From positions 8,404-72,403 of the forward strand of contig DATHAQ010000051.1 of assembly GCA_035296565.1 (NCBI GenBank): DNA of 64,000 nucleotides, given 5' to 3'. This DNA comes from JACCZR01 sp035296565 (GTDB taxonomy: Bacteria > Actinomycetota > Thermoleophilia > Solirubrobacterales > Thermoleophilaceae). Both the position numbers and the translations under genes were made by a program. The notes beneath the pieces were generated by a model. That model was not told the DNA's origin. It searched no databases and saw nothing but the letters and a program-made list of their open reading frames with translations. This document shows positions 45,631 to 54,061 of the stretch, one piece after another (the first letter of the stretch is position 1; each line of letters begins with the position of its first letter).

Positions 45631-46179
45631 GTGAGCGAGCGAGGGAGGTTCCTGCGGTCGTTCCTCGAGCACCCCCGTGAGGTGGGCGCCCTCCTGCCGA
45701 CCTCGCGGCGCGCGGTGTCGGACATGCTCGACCTCGCCCGGGTGCCAGACGCGGACCTGGTCGTTGAGTTCGGAGCCGGCAGCGGCGTCTACACACGCGA
45801 GCTGCTGCGCCGTATGGGCCCCGGGGCGCGGCTGATCGCCTTCGAGGTCGACGGGCGGCTCGCCGCGCGCGTCGGGCGCGAGCTCGACGACCCGCGGCTG
45901 CAGCTCGTGGCGGGCTCGGCCGAGGACGTCGAGCGCCATCTCGACGGAGCCAGGGTCGACGTCCTGGTGTCGGCTCTACCCTTCACCTCGCTGCCGGGGG
46001 CCGTACGCCGCCGGGTTCTTGACCTCTCCCCGAAGATCTTGACGCCCAGCGGCGTGATGCTCGTGCTCCAGTACTCCCCCTTCATCCAGCGCGAGCTGCA
46101 GCGCCGTTTCGCCAACGTCGAGCGTCGCATCTCCCCCGTCAACGTGCCTCCGGCCTTCCTGTTTCGATGCTCCCAATGA
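45631..46179 (+). CDS. phospholipid N-methyltransferase-like protein
   Basis: 182 residues from GTG at 45631 (GTG at 45613 is possible). The N-terminus GRFLRSFLEHPREVGALLPT followed by SRRAVSDMLD is the pattern of Rhizobium/Rhodobacter-type PmtA, and LVVEFGAGSGVYTRELLRRM is the SAM site. It resembles rRNA dimethyltransferases in the core. PmtA methylates phosphatidylethanolamine to phosphatidylcholine; since the next genes are psd (which makes PE) and pssA, this role fits well. Its stop overlaps the psd start by 4 bases. Confidence 0.78.
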   Translation: MSERGRFLRSFLEHPREVGALLPTSRRAVSDMLDLARVPDADLVVEFGAGSGVYTRELLRRMGPGARLIAFEVDGRLAARVGRELDDPRLQLVAGSAEDVERHLDGARVDVLVSALPFTSLPGAVRRRVLDLSPKILTPSGVMLVLQYSPFIQRELQRRFANVERRISPVNVPPAFLFRCSQ

Positions 46180-46814
46180 GCTGGCGCGCGCTGCGCGAGG
46201 CTCGGCGCTACCTGGCCTGGGCCGCGACCGGCGACCTGTTGGTGGCGCTCAGCGGCCGGCGCGCGGGCTGGATGTCGGGCGCCACGGCGCTCGCCAGCCT
46301 GCTCTTCTTCCGTGACCCCGAGCGCGCGCTGGAGCCCGAGGACGACATGGTGTACGCCAGCGCGGACGGGGTAATCGTGGGCATCGACGAGGCCACCGAC
46401 CCCTGGATGGACGACCCCGCGCTGCGCGTGAGCACCTTCCTCTCCCTACACAACGTGCACGTGATCCGCAGCCCCGCGACGGGCCGGGTGGCCGCCGACG
46501 AGGAGGTCGGCGGGGGCTACGCGCCGGCCTTCCTGGGGCGCTCGGCGCAGAACCTGCGCAAGCGGATCGCGATAGACGGAAGCTCCGGGCGGGTAGTTGT
46601 CGTGCAGATCGCTGGGATGCTCGCGCGCAAGATCACCTCCTGGACGGACCTGGGCGCCGGCGTCACGGCCGGCCAGCGCGTGGGCCTGATCCACCTGGGG
46701 TCGCGCACCGAGGTACTGCTGCCGCGCGACCGCTTCGAGCCCCTCGTACGCCCGGGCCAGCGCGTCCGGGCGGGCGTCACGCCGATAGCTCGCACTCTGG
46801 AAGCCGGTCGATGA
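46176..46814 (+). CDS. psd: phosphatidylserine decarboxylase, archaeal type
   Basis: Makes phosphatidylethanolamine. 212 residues from ATG at 46176, the short (TIGR00164-like) form. FFRDPERALEPEDDMVYASA and FLSLHNVHVIRSPATGRV are family blocks. The self-cleavage site is LIHLGSRTEVLLP: cutting before the Ser in LGS gives the pyruvoyl subunit. One or two hydrophobic segments near 25-50 anchor it. Overlaps both neighbours by 4 bases. Confidence 0.93.
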   Translation: MSWRALREARRYLAWAATGDLLVALSGRRAGWMSGATALASLLFFRDPERALEPEDDMVYASADGVIVGIDEATDPWMDDPALRVSTFLSLHNVHVIRSPATGRVAADEEVGGGYAPAFLGRSAQNLRKRIAIDGSSGRVVVVQIAGMLARKITSWTDLGAGVTAGQRVGLIHLGSRTEVLLPRDRFEPLVRPGQRVRAGVTPIARTLEAGR

Positions 46815-47395
46815 GCGCGCGCGTGAGCCTCGCGAACCTGCTTACCAGCGGGAACCTGGCCGCCGGCTTCCTCGCCCTGATCCTCGCCGAGCAGGGCGAC
46901 TTCGCCTGGGCCGCGGGCTGCGTGGGGACGGCCGCGCTGTGCGACTCGGTCGACGGGCTGGTGGCCCGCCTGACCAAGAGCGAGTGCGAGTTCGGCTCGC
47001 AGCTCGACTCGCTGGCCGACCTCGTTTCGTTCGGGATCGTGCCGGCCCTGGCCGTGTACCTGAGCGTCGTCGAGTCGGTCCCCGTGGCGGGCATCGCCGC
47101 CTGCCTGGGCTTCCTGTTGTGCGGCGCTTACCGGCTCGCGCGCTTCCAGGTCGACGAGGAATCGCGCCGGCGTTTCGTCGGTCTGTCGATCCCCCCGTCC
47201 GGCCTGATCGTGGTCGGGCTGGCCGCCGTGCAGGCCCCGCGGGGCCTGACGCTGGCCGTCGTGATCGTGCTCAGCCTGCTGATGGTGAGCCGCATCCCCT
47301 TCCCCACGCTCGCCGAGATCAGGCGGCTGACGCTGGCACCTGCTCGGCGCGCTCGCCGGGCTCGGGTGCAGGTGGCTCAGGCGATTCGGAAGTAG
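46811..47395 (+). CDS. pssA: CDP-diacylglycerol-serine O-phosphatidyltransferase
   Basis: Makes phosphatidylserine, the substrate of psd. 194 residues, membrane-bound; the CDP-alcohol phosphotransferase motif DGLVARLTKSECEFGSQLDS is complete and followed by LADLVSFGIVPA (D-G-x2-A-R-x8-G-x3-D-x3-D). Several hydrophobic helices follow. The last 77 bases are antisense to the end of the second DMT transporter gene. Confidence 0.93.
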   Translation: MSARVSLANLLTSGNLAAGFLALILAEQGDFAWAAGCVGTAALCDSVDGLVARLTKSECEFGSQLDSLADLVSFGIVPALAVYLSVVESVPVAGIAACLGFLLCGAYRLARFQVDEESRRRFVGLSIPPSGLIVVGLAAVQAPRGLTLAVVIVLSLLMVSRIPFPTLAEIRRLTLAPARRARRARVQVAQAIRK

Positions 47396-48248
47396 CGTCG
47401 GAGTCCACCACCGCCGCCACGGCCCCGGCGCTGGCGAGCACGGCGGTGCCGGCGGCCAGGACCACCAGCGAGACGCCGAGCAGCACCAGCTTGAGTGGGT
47501 CGGTGCTCCACCGCTCGCCCGCGAGCAGCGGGGCGCACAGCACCGCCAGCACGATCTGGATCACCAACACGCCGGGGAAGACGCGTATGGCCGAGCGCCT
47601 CTGCAGCGCGGTCATCTCGCTGACCAGGCCGACGATCGCGGCCAGCGCCGTCCCCCCCAGCCAGGCCAGGCCGGTGAAGATCCGCATCTCGGAGAAGGCG
47701 TCGGCCACGAACTTGGTCATGAAGCCCGAACACGCGTAGGCAAGGCCCGCGCTCAGCACCACCAGCACGGGCACCGTCCGGCCGCGAAGCAGGTATGGAG
47801 TGAGCGCGATCACGGCGAACACCGCGAGGGTGGGGGCGATCACCGAAGCGGTGGCCGAGCCACCGTCGGCGTCCTTGGGCGATGCCAGTCCGAGTCCGGC
47901 CACGCCCACCGAGATCGCCAGGATGGCCAGGACCTCGCGGCGACCGACGCACTCGTCGGAGAGGCGCTCGCCCGCGAACAGCAGCACGAACAGCCCGACG
48001 GCGAGGGCGGGCTGCACGACGGTGAGGGGCGCGAGCCCCAGCGCGGCGGCCTGGAGGGCCCAGCCGAGGATCACGCACAGCGTGCCGAAGACCCAGCGCC
48101 TGCGCGACACGAGGTTCCTGAGCAGGGAGAGCCGCAGTGACTCGGTCTGGGGGACCTCGCGCGCCTCCAGGGACTGGAGCAGCACGCCGATGCTGTATGA
48201 GCTCGCGGCGGCAAGCGCCACTCCAATGCCAAGCAGATAGGTAACCAC
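47319..48248 (-). CDS. DMT-superfamily 10-TM transporter, paralogue 2
   Basis: 309 residues from GTG at 48248, about ten helices (LGLAPLTVVQPALAVGLFVL; MTALQRRSAIRVFPGVLVIQ). A paralogue of 44664-45569, sharing the VVQPALA and ALQRRSA motifs, the spacing and a disordered Pro/Glu-rich tail. It brackets the phospholipid operon on the other side and its 3' end also lies antisense over a lipid gene (pssA, 77 bases). Substrate unknown; transport or flipping of a small amine or lipid precursor is only a guess from context. Confidence 0.83.
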   Translation of the reverse strand: MVTYLLGIGVALAAASSYSIGVLLQSLEAREVPQTESLRLSLLRNLVSRRRWVFGTLCVILGWALQAAALGLAPLTVVQPALAVGLFVLLFAGERLSDECVGRREVLAILAISVGVAGLGLASPKDADGGSATASVIAPTLAVFAVIALTPYLLRGRTVPVLVVLSAGLAYACSGFMTKFVADAFSEMRIFTGLAWLGGTALAAIVGLVSEMTALQRRSAIRVFPGVLVIQIVLAVLCAPLLAGERWSTDPLKLVLLGVSLVVLAAGTAVLASAGAVAAVVDSDATSESPEPPAPEPGERAEQVPASAA

Positions 48249-48287
48249 CCCGAATCGGGTCCTACCCGCCCAGGGCGGGTACAACTC

Positions 48288-49573
48288 CTACCGGACGCTC
48301 AGGGGCGCCGGCAAGCGCTTGAGCGCGCGGCGATAGCGGCGCATCGACGCCCGGCGAAAGTCCCCGTGGGTCTGGTTGCGCAGGCGCGCGACGCGCTCGC
48401 GGTGGAGGCGATGCGAGCGGTTCTCTTTGTGGCCGATCACGTCTCCGGTGCGAATGCCGTAGCGCCCTTGCAGGTGGCGCGTGAGCCGCAGCGAGGCCGC
48501 GATCTGACGACGGTTGCGCAAGATCCCGCCATCGCTGGTGCCCACGTGCTCGATCCCTATCGCCGTGTAGTTCAGGCCGACGGTGTGCCGGCACATGATG
48601 TTCGTCGGCACCAGGTGGTAGATGCGCCGCGGCGGTCGATCACGTAGTGCGCGCACACGCCGGGCAGCTCGCCCAGCTCGGGGTCCGGCCGGTTGCGAGC
48701 GAAGGTGTTGTAGGCCGAGGAGAAGCTGTTGGTCGCCGTGTAGTGCTGCACGATCACGCGCGGGCGGTCGAGCGTGAAGGAGTCGATGCCGTAGTGGCGG
48801 CGGGCGTAGGCGCGCGTCTGGCGCTTGCGGTCGTCGCCGAAGGGGATGCGCTTGCGGATCGTTCGCGGCGGCGCGACCGCCTTGGCGACCGCGAGGAGGG
48901 CGCCCGCGTGCCGGCGCGTGGAGCGCGGCGACAGCCGCCCCGCGGGCAGCTCCACCACGAACGCGGTCGAACCCCGCACGGTGCGGTTCTGCCAGCTCGT
49001 GGCCACGCCGGGCAGCGGAGCCAGGCGGCGGTGGCGCATGCGCGCGCCACGGGCGTAGATGGCCTCCAGGCGCACGTCCCCGCCGCTGCGCTTGGTCACC
49101 AGGTTCTTCATCTGGTGGTACCAGACGGTGACCCGTGGGCGGATGCGCAGCGTCAGGTCGCGCACTACGCGTGACTCCGGCTCGGAGAAGGGCTCCGGGC
49201 CCGGGTAGAAGGTGTCGAAGGGGCGGCCGCCCGGGCGCCAGCCGACCCCGAAGTTGCGGTTGAGGTCCACACCACGCGCGTTCTGCCGGCGGTGGGCCCG
49301 GACGCCGTCGGGGTTCACGGCGTCGATCAGCCACAGCTCGGTGCCCCGCGGCGGGCGGGCGCCGCGCAGCCGCCGGCTGACCGCCATGCCGGCCTGCTCG
49401 TTGCCGTGGATGGCGCCCACCACCAGGACCTTGCGGGGCGCGGCCGGGTTGCCCACCCGGACCGCGGTGATGGCCCGGCCCTGCGCCGAGCGCCCCACCT
49501 CCTCGCTGCGCGCCTGAGCGGAGACGGGCAGCGCGAGCAGCAGCACGGCGGCGGCGACGAGGAACGGGCGCAC
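48288..49573 (-). pseudogene. secreted M14 carboxypeptidase / amidase fusion with a -1 frameshift
   Basis: From GTG at 49573: signal peptide (FLVAAAVLLLALPVSAQA), then an M14 zinc carboxypeptidase domain with GAIHGNEQAG (zinc His, Glu), ARGVDLNRNFG (catalytic Arg) and FVVELPAG (Glu). After about residue 260 an N-acetylmuramoyl-alanine amidase (amidase_2) domain begins: VIVQHYTATNSFSSAYNTF, VCAHYVIDRRG. Near 48628 one base seems missing (GGCGC where GGCCGC would keep frame); the other frame goes on with RIYHLVPTNIMCRHTVGLNY, GIEHVGT and DVIGHKENR to a TGA at 48288. As written the product would stop at 48572. Restored length about 428 residues. It would cut peptidoglycan at two places. Indel error or decay undecided. 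A TTG at 49612 would overlap the divergent RNase D gene. Confidence 0.75.
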
Positions 49574-49599
49574 CGGGGCCAGTATGTAGCGTCGGAGCT

Positions 49600-50751
49600 G
49601 TGACCCAGCCAATCGCCGCGCTGGCCGCCGAGCACGGCCGCCTCGCAGTGGACACCGAGTTCATGTCCGAGCGGCGCTACCGGGCGCTGCTGTGCCTCGT
49701 TCAGGTCGCCGTTCCCGACCCCGCGGCCGAGGACGGCGTTCGCACCGACGTCCTGGACCCGCTCGAGGGCGACTTCGACCCCGCCCCGCTCGCCGCCGCG
49801 CTGGCCGATCCCGCCATCGAGGTGGTGATGCACGCGGGCCGTCAGGACGTGGCCCTGCTGCGCCGGGAGTGGAACACCGAGGTCCACTGCCTGTTCGACA
49901 CCCAGGTGGCCGCCGGCTTCCTCGGCCTCGGGCCCCAGGAGGGCTACGAGTCCCTGGTGCGGCGCGTGCTCGGGGTCAAGCTCAAGGGCGGCGAGGGCTT
50001 CACCCGCTGGGACCGGCGTCCCCTCACCGACGCGCAGCTCGCCTACGCCCGTGCCGACGCCAGCCGCCTGCTCGCACTGGGCGAGAACCTCCAGGAGCGT
50101 CTGGAGGCCCGCGGGCGGCTGGAGTGGGCGCTCGAGGAGTGCCGCCCGCTCGAGCGCTCCAGCGACGAGCGCGACCCCCAACGGCTGTTCGAGCGCCTGC
50201 CCAAGCTCGGTCGCCTCAGCGCCGAGGGCCGCGGCGTGGCCCGCGAGCTGGTCGACTGGCGCGAGCGCGCGGCCGAGCGCGCCGATCGCGCGGCCACCTC
50301 GATCCTCCCGGACCAGGCGCTTACCGAGGTGGCGCGCCGCATGCCGGAGACACGCGCGGCCCTCGAGGAGATCCGCGGCCTGCCCCAGCCCACACTGCAC
50401 CGGCGCCATCGCGAGTTGCTCGACGCGGTGAGGCGCGGCGAACAGCGGGAGGTGCCCGCCCCCTCCGGCGGGGCAGCGCCGCGCGACTCGCGCGACGCCC
50501 CGGTGATCGCCCTGTCCCAGGCGGTAGTCCGCCACCGCGCCCAGGAGGCCGAGGTCGCCACCGAGCTTGTCGCCACGCAGGCCGAGATCGCGGAGCTCGT
50601 GGCCTCGCTGCGCAACGGCGACCGGCCCCGGGCCCGGGCGGCCGGGGGCTGGCGCCACGAGCTGGTCGGGCGCGAGCTGGAGGAGCTGCTCGCCGGGCGG
50701 CGCTCGGTCTCCGTGGCCGAGGGCGCGCGCCTCGAGCTGGGCGAGGTCTGA
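49600..50751 (+). CDS. rnd: ribonuclease D-like 3'-5' exonuclease with HRDC domain
   Basis: tRNA 3' maturation exonuclease. 383 residues from GTG at 49600. The DEDDy set is present: AVDTEF (Asp18, Glu20), MHAGRQDVALL (Asp) and YARADASRLL (Tyr, Asp). HRDC helical domain about 195-275 (LFERLPKLGRLSAEGRGVAR), then a C-terminal region rich in Arg/Glu. Slightly longer than E. coli RNase D. It is divergent from the peptidase/amidase gene with 26 bp between starts. Confidence 0.9.
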   Translation: MTQPIAALAAEHGRLAVDTEFMSERRYRALLCLVQVAVPDPAAEDGVRTDVLDPLEGDFDPAPLAAALADPAIEVVMHAGRQDVALLRREWNTEVHCLFDTQVAAGFLGLGPQEGYESLVRRVLGVKLKGGEGFTRWDRRPLTDAQLAYARADASRLLALGENLQERLEARGRLEWALEECRPLERSSDERDPQRLFERLPKLGRLSAEGRGVARELVDWRERAAERADRAATSILPDQALTEVARRMPETRAALEEIRGLPQPTLHRRHRELLDAVRRGEQREVPAPSGGAAPRDSRDAPVIALSQAVVRHRAQEAEVATELVATQAEIAELVASLRNGDRPRARAAGGWRHELVGRELEELLAGRRSVSVAEGARLELGEV

Positions 50752-50780
50752 ACAGCGCCGCGCCGGGGTAGGGCATCGCC

Positions 50781-51143
50781 ATGCCGACCGAGCCCTCCAC
50801 CCCAACGCTGTCCGAGATCGTGCGACGCGCCGCCGAGGTGACCGACCCGGGCAACGACCTCGTCGAGGACCTCCAGCAGCGGACCGAGGACTCCGACGAG
50901 CCGGTCACGGCGATCGAGGACATCGACGAGCGCATCGCCGAGGAGGTGGGACGAATCGACCCGGAGGGCGACGACCCCGTGCTCGTAATGACCGCCGCCG
51001 TGGCGGTCTACCTGGCCCACCGCCGCGACGAGCTCGACGCGCCCCGCGATGAGCTGCTTCGCCTGGCCGTCCGCGCCGAGTTCGACGGCTCCCCGCCTGA
51101 CGAGGTGTCGGGTTGGCTCGCGGCGGAGGGCGTCTCCGCCTAG
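50781..51143 (+). CDS. small acidic hypothetical protein
   Basis: 120 residues from ATG at 50781, 29 bp after RNase D. Strongly acidic (TDPGNDLVEDLQQRTEDSDE), with one helical stretch VLVMTAAVAVYLAHRRDELD and no signal peptide or cysteines. No family recognised. Codon use resembles the neighbours. It stops 3 bases from the convergent small zinc-finger gene. Confidence 0.7.
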   Translation: MPTEPSTPTLSEIVRRAAEVTDPGNDLVEDLQQRTEDSDEPVTAIEDIDERIAEEVGRIDPEGDDPVLVMTAAVAVYLAHRRDELDAPRDELLRLAVRAEFDGSPPDEVSGWLAAEGVSA

Positions 51144-51146
51144 CGC

Positions 51147-51293
51147 TCAGGCGCCGGGCTCAGCGCGAGTCTGGCTCACCCAACCGGTCCCGCCGCAGGT
51201 GTCGCATACGCCTGCGGCCACCACCCCGGTGCCGTCGCAGTCGGGGCAAACGTCGTCACCTCCCGCCAAGGGCCCGCCCTCGTTCTCCGCCAT
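51147..51293 (-). CDS. 48-residue DnaJ-type CxxCxGxG zinc-finger protein
   Basis: Frame from ATG at 51293 to TGA at 51147. After an acidic start (MAENEGGPLAGGDD) it has two CxxCxGxG motifs, CPDCDGTG and CDTCGGTG, 8 residues apart, making one zinc site like a half of the DnaJ cysteine-rich domain. Such mini zinc fingers can aid folding or bind tRNA-modifying or redox partners, but no partner is visible. The longer minus-strand frame over this place is a shadow of plsC. Convergent with the acidic protein gene (3-bp gap) and divergent from plsC. Confidence 0.75.
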   Translation of the reverse strand: MAENEGGPLAGGDDVCPDCDGTGVVAAGVCDTCGGTGWVSQTRAEPGA

Positions 51294-51344
51294 GGGCGAA
51301 GCCTCTCAGGCCCGACGGCCGAAAGGAAGGCGAGACTGTGTCCG

Positions 51345-52073
51345 GTGACCGACGAAGAGGCACACCGCTTCGCGCGTGAGAAGGGGGTCTCGAAGCCGTT
51401 GTACGCATTTGTCGCGGGCACCCTCGCCCCGCTCATGCGGCTGTGGTTTCGCATGCACATCGAAGGCGCCGACCGGATACCGGAGGAGGGCGCTGCGATC
51501 CTCGCGCCCAACCACAAGAGCTTCGGCGACTCCTTCTTCCTCGGCGTGTGCACCAAGCGGCGGCTGCGCTTCATGGCCAAGATCGAGCTGTTCCAGGGCC
51601 GCTGGGGAAGCACGCTGGTGCGATTGGGCGCGTTCCCGGTCAAGCGCGGGGAGGCCGACGACGAGGCGCTGCTCACCGCGCGGACCATCCTGGAGCAGGG
51701 CTGGCTGCTGGCGCTCTTCCCCGAGGGCACACGGGTGCGCGAGCCGGACGAGCTGGGAACGCCCCGCCGGGGCGCGGGGCGGCTGGCCCTCGAGAGCCGC
51801 GCGCCGCTGGTGCCCTGTGCGATCACCGGCACCGAGGACCTGCTGCTGGGCCCGCTCCCCAAGCCCAAGCGAGTCCAGGTGGCCTTCGGCGAGCCGATTC
51901 CGGCCGACCGGCTGCCCGCCACGCCCGAGGCAGCGGGCGAGCTGGTCGAGGACCGGCTCTGGCCCGAGGTGACCGGCGAGTACCGGCGCCTGCGCTCGCG
52001 GCCGACCGTCGTCGCCGCCGTGCTCACCGCGCTGGGCTTGGGCGGCCTGGCGCTGCTCCGCCGCCGGCGCTAG
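51345..52073 (+). CDS. plsC: 1-acyl-sn-glycerol-3-phosphate acyltransferase family protein
   Basis: Adds the second acyl chain to lysophosphatidate. 242 residues from GTG at 51345 (GAAAGGAAGG lies 15 bases upstream). Catalytic NHKSFGD (HX4D, His57-Asp62) and the phosphate-binding LFPEGTRVREPDELG are intact, and ITGTEDLLLG follows. The last 20 residues are a hydrophobic helix with RRRR, so it is membrane-held. Related acyltransferases act on other substrates, so plsC is the family name rather than proof. Confidence 0.85.
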   Translation: MTDEEAHRFAREKGVSKPLYAFVAGTLAPLMRLWFRMHIEGADRIPEEGAAILAPNHKSFGDSFFLGVCTKRRLRFMAKIELFQGRWGSTLVRLGAFPVKRGEADDEALLTARTILEQGWLLALFPEGTRVREPDELGTPRRGAGRLALESRAPLVPCAITGTEDLLLGPLPKPKRVQVAFGEPIPADRLPATPEAAGELVEDRLWPEVTGEYRRLRSRPTVVAAVLTALGLGGLALLRRRR

Positions 52074-52083
52074 CGTCCGAGCA

Positions 52084-53031
52084 GTGAGCTGGACCACGGA
52101 GGACATCCCCGACCAGTCCGGGCGCACCGCCGTGGTGACCGGGGCCAACAGCGGCCTCGGGGCGGCCACCGCGCGCGAGCTGGCGAGGAAGGGCGCGACC
52201 GTGGTGCTGGCCTGCCGCAACACCGCCAAGGGCGACGAGGCGGCCGCCGCCATCCGCGACGCGGCGCCCGGCGCCCGTGTGGAGGTCGCGAAGCTGGACC
52301 TGGCCGACCTGACCTCCGTGCACGCCTTCGCCGAGGGCCTCGAGCACGAGCGGCTGGATCTGCTCATCAACAACGCGGGCCTGATGGCGATTCCCCGCCG
52401 TGAGACCAAGGACGGCTTCGAGATGCAGCTGGGCACGAACCACCTCGGCCACTTCGCGCTCACCGGCCTGCTCCTCGAGCGCATGGAGCGCGGCTCCGAG
52501 CCCCGCGTGGTGACGCTGTCCAGCGGCGCCCACCGCACGGTGCGCGGCGTCAACTTCGGCAACCTCCAGGGCGAGCGGCACTACTTCCGCTGGACGGCCT
52601 ACGGGCAGTCCAAGCTGGCCAACCTGCTGTTCGCCTTCGAGCTCCAGCGCCGTTCCGACGCGGCCGGCTCCGCGGTCCGGTCGATGGCCGCCCACCCCGG
52701 CTACGCCGCGACCAACCTGCAGACCCGCGGCGGGAGCGGGAACGGCCTGCTCACGCGCGCCGAAGACGTGCTGATGTGGGTGGCCAACACCGTCGTCGCC
52801 CAGAGCGAGGAGATGGGGGCGCTCCCCACGCTGTACGCCGCCACCGAGCCGGGGCTGCCCGGCGGCTCCTACGCCGGTCCTGACGGGCTCGGCGAGCAGC
52901 GCGGTCATCCCCGGCTGGTCGGGTGCTCCGGCGCCGCCCGGGACGAGGAGGCCGCTCGGCGCCTGTGGGAGGTCTCCGAGGAGCTGACCCAGGTCCACCC
53001 CACCTTCGCCCGGCCCGCCACCAGGGCTTGA
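52084..53031 (+). CDS. short-chain dehydrogenase/reductase (retinol dehydrogenase-like)
   Basis: 315 residues from GTG at 52084. Nucleotide site VVTGANSGLGAATARELARK, LLINNAGLM, catalytic Ser in VTLSSGAHRTV and YGQSKLANLLF (YxxxK). This subgroup (oxidoreductase related to human WWOX/retinol dehydrogenases) prefers NADP and lipophilic alcohols or ketones; substrate unknown. Its stop overlaps the TTG start of the next SDR by 4 bases. Confidence 0.88.
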   Translation: MSWTTEDIPDQSGRTAVVTGANSGLGAATARELARKGATVVLACRNTAKGDEAAAAIRDAAPGARVEVAKLDLADLTSVHAFAEGLEHERLDLLINNAGLMAIPRRETKDGFEMQLGTNHLGHFALTGLLLERMERGSEPRVVTLSSGAHRTVRGVNFGNLQGERHYFRWTAYGQSKLANLLFAFELQRRSDAAGSAVRSMAAHPGYAATNLQTRGGSGNGLLTRAEDVLMWVANTVVAQSEEMGALPTLYAATEPGLPGGSYAGPDGLGEQRGHPRLVGCSGAARDEEAARRLWEVSEELTQVHPTFARPATRA

Positions 53032-53852
53032 GCGCCGGAGCGCTGGTCACCGGGGCCGCGCGCGGCCTCGGCCTGGAGATAGCCCGAGTGCTCGCCGCGC
53101 GCGGGCTGGTGGTCCACGTGACCGACGTCGACCTCGAGGCCGCCGAGCGCGCCGCCGCCGAGCTGGGCGGCGCCGCCTTCGCCTCCGCGCTCGACGTGCG
53201 CGACGCGGAGGCCTGCCGCTCCGCCGCCCGCCGGACGGCCCGGGAGACCTCCGGCCTCTCCGTGTGGGTCAACAACGCAGGCGTGCTGGTGACCGGCCCG
53301 GCCTGGGAGCAGAGCGAGGAGACGCGCCGCCTGATGGTCGAGGTCAACGCTCTGGGGACCGTGAACGGGACGCTGGCGGCGCTCGAGCCGATGCGAGCGG
53401 CCGGCCGCGGCCACGTGATCAACGTGATCTCCCTGGCGGGGATCGTCGCCGCGCCGGGCGAAGCGGTCTACGGCGCCTCCAAGCACGCCGCGATGGCCTT
53501 CAGCCTCGGCACGCTCTACGACCTGCGCCAGGCCGGCGTGAAGGGGATCGACATGTCGTGCCTCTGCCCCGACGGCATCTGGACGCCGATGCTCTTCGAC
53601 AAGCTCGACGACCGCGACGCGGCGGCCTCGTTCGCCGGCGTCCTGCTCCAGCCGCGCGCCGTGGCGGAGGCGGTCGGTCGGCTGGTCGACAAGCCGCGCC
53701 CGGTCACCATCCTGCCGCGCCGGCGCGGCCCCTTGCTGCGGGCGATCGACCTCTGGCCGAGGCTGGGCCAGAGGGCGATCGGACCGGCGCTGGCCGCGGG
53801 GCGGCTCAAGCAGCGGCGGATGAAGCGGAGGGTGAGGAAAGTTCCCCCCTAG
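53028..53852 (+). CDS. short-chain dehydrogenase/reductase
   Basis: 274 residues from TTG at 53028 (TTGA overlap with the previous gene). GALVTGAARGLGLEIARVLA, WVNNAGVLVTGPAWE, VINVISLAGIV and YGASKHAAMAF (YxxxK) are complete. C-terminal stretch is Arg-rich (KQRRMKRRVRKVP). A cyclohexanone/lipid-type SDR is possible. Longer frame to 52923 is a shadow of the first SDR. Probably a two-gene unit with the upstream SDR. Confidence 0.87.
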   Translation: MSAGALVTGAARGLGLEIARVLAARGLVVHVTDVDLEAAERAAAELGGAAFASALDVRDAEACRSAARRTARETSGLSVWVNNAGVLVTGPAWEQSEETRRLMVEVNALGTVNGTLAALEPMRAAGRGHVINVISLAGIVAAPGEAVYGASKHAAMAFSLGTLYDLRQAGVKGIDMSCLCPDGIWTPMLFDKLDDRDAAASFAGVLLQPRAVAEAVGRLVDKPRPVTILPRRRGPLLRAIDLWPRLGQRAIGPALAAGRLKQRRMKRRVRKVPP

Positions 53853-54017
53853 GGTGCCTTCCGAAGGCGCGGCCCGGAGGCGATGCTGTCCCTACAGAGC
53901 AGACAGCACGTCGCCCTCCACGCCGCCCTCGGCACCGCCTCACAGCGGCGCCCGTACCGCCCTCACCGGCTCAGGCAGCTCCCGCGGCGACGAACCGACA
54001 TCACCGTCGACACCACT

Positions 54018-54053
54018 GGAGGCTTGTGGGGGCTATGGACCCCTCAAACCTCC
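54018..54053. terminator. stem-loop in the SDR / VOC convergent gap
   Basis: GGAGG...CCTCC and GGGG...CCCC pair with TTG/CAA between them, around an 8-base loop, two single mismatches. It sits between convergent stops (53852 and 54062). The rest of this 209-bp gap shows no convincing gene. Confidence 0.5.
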
Positions 54054-54061
54054 AGGGTTCG

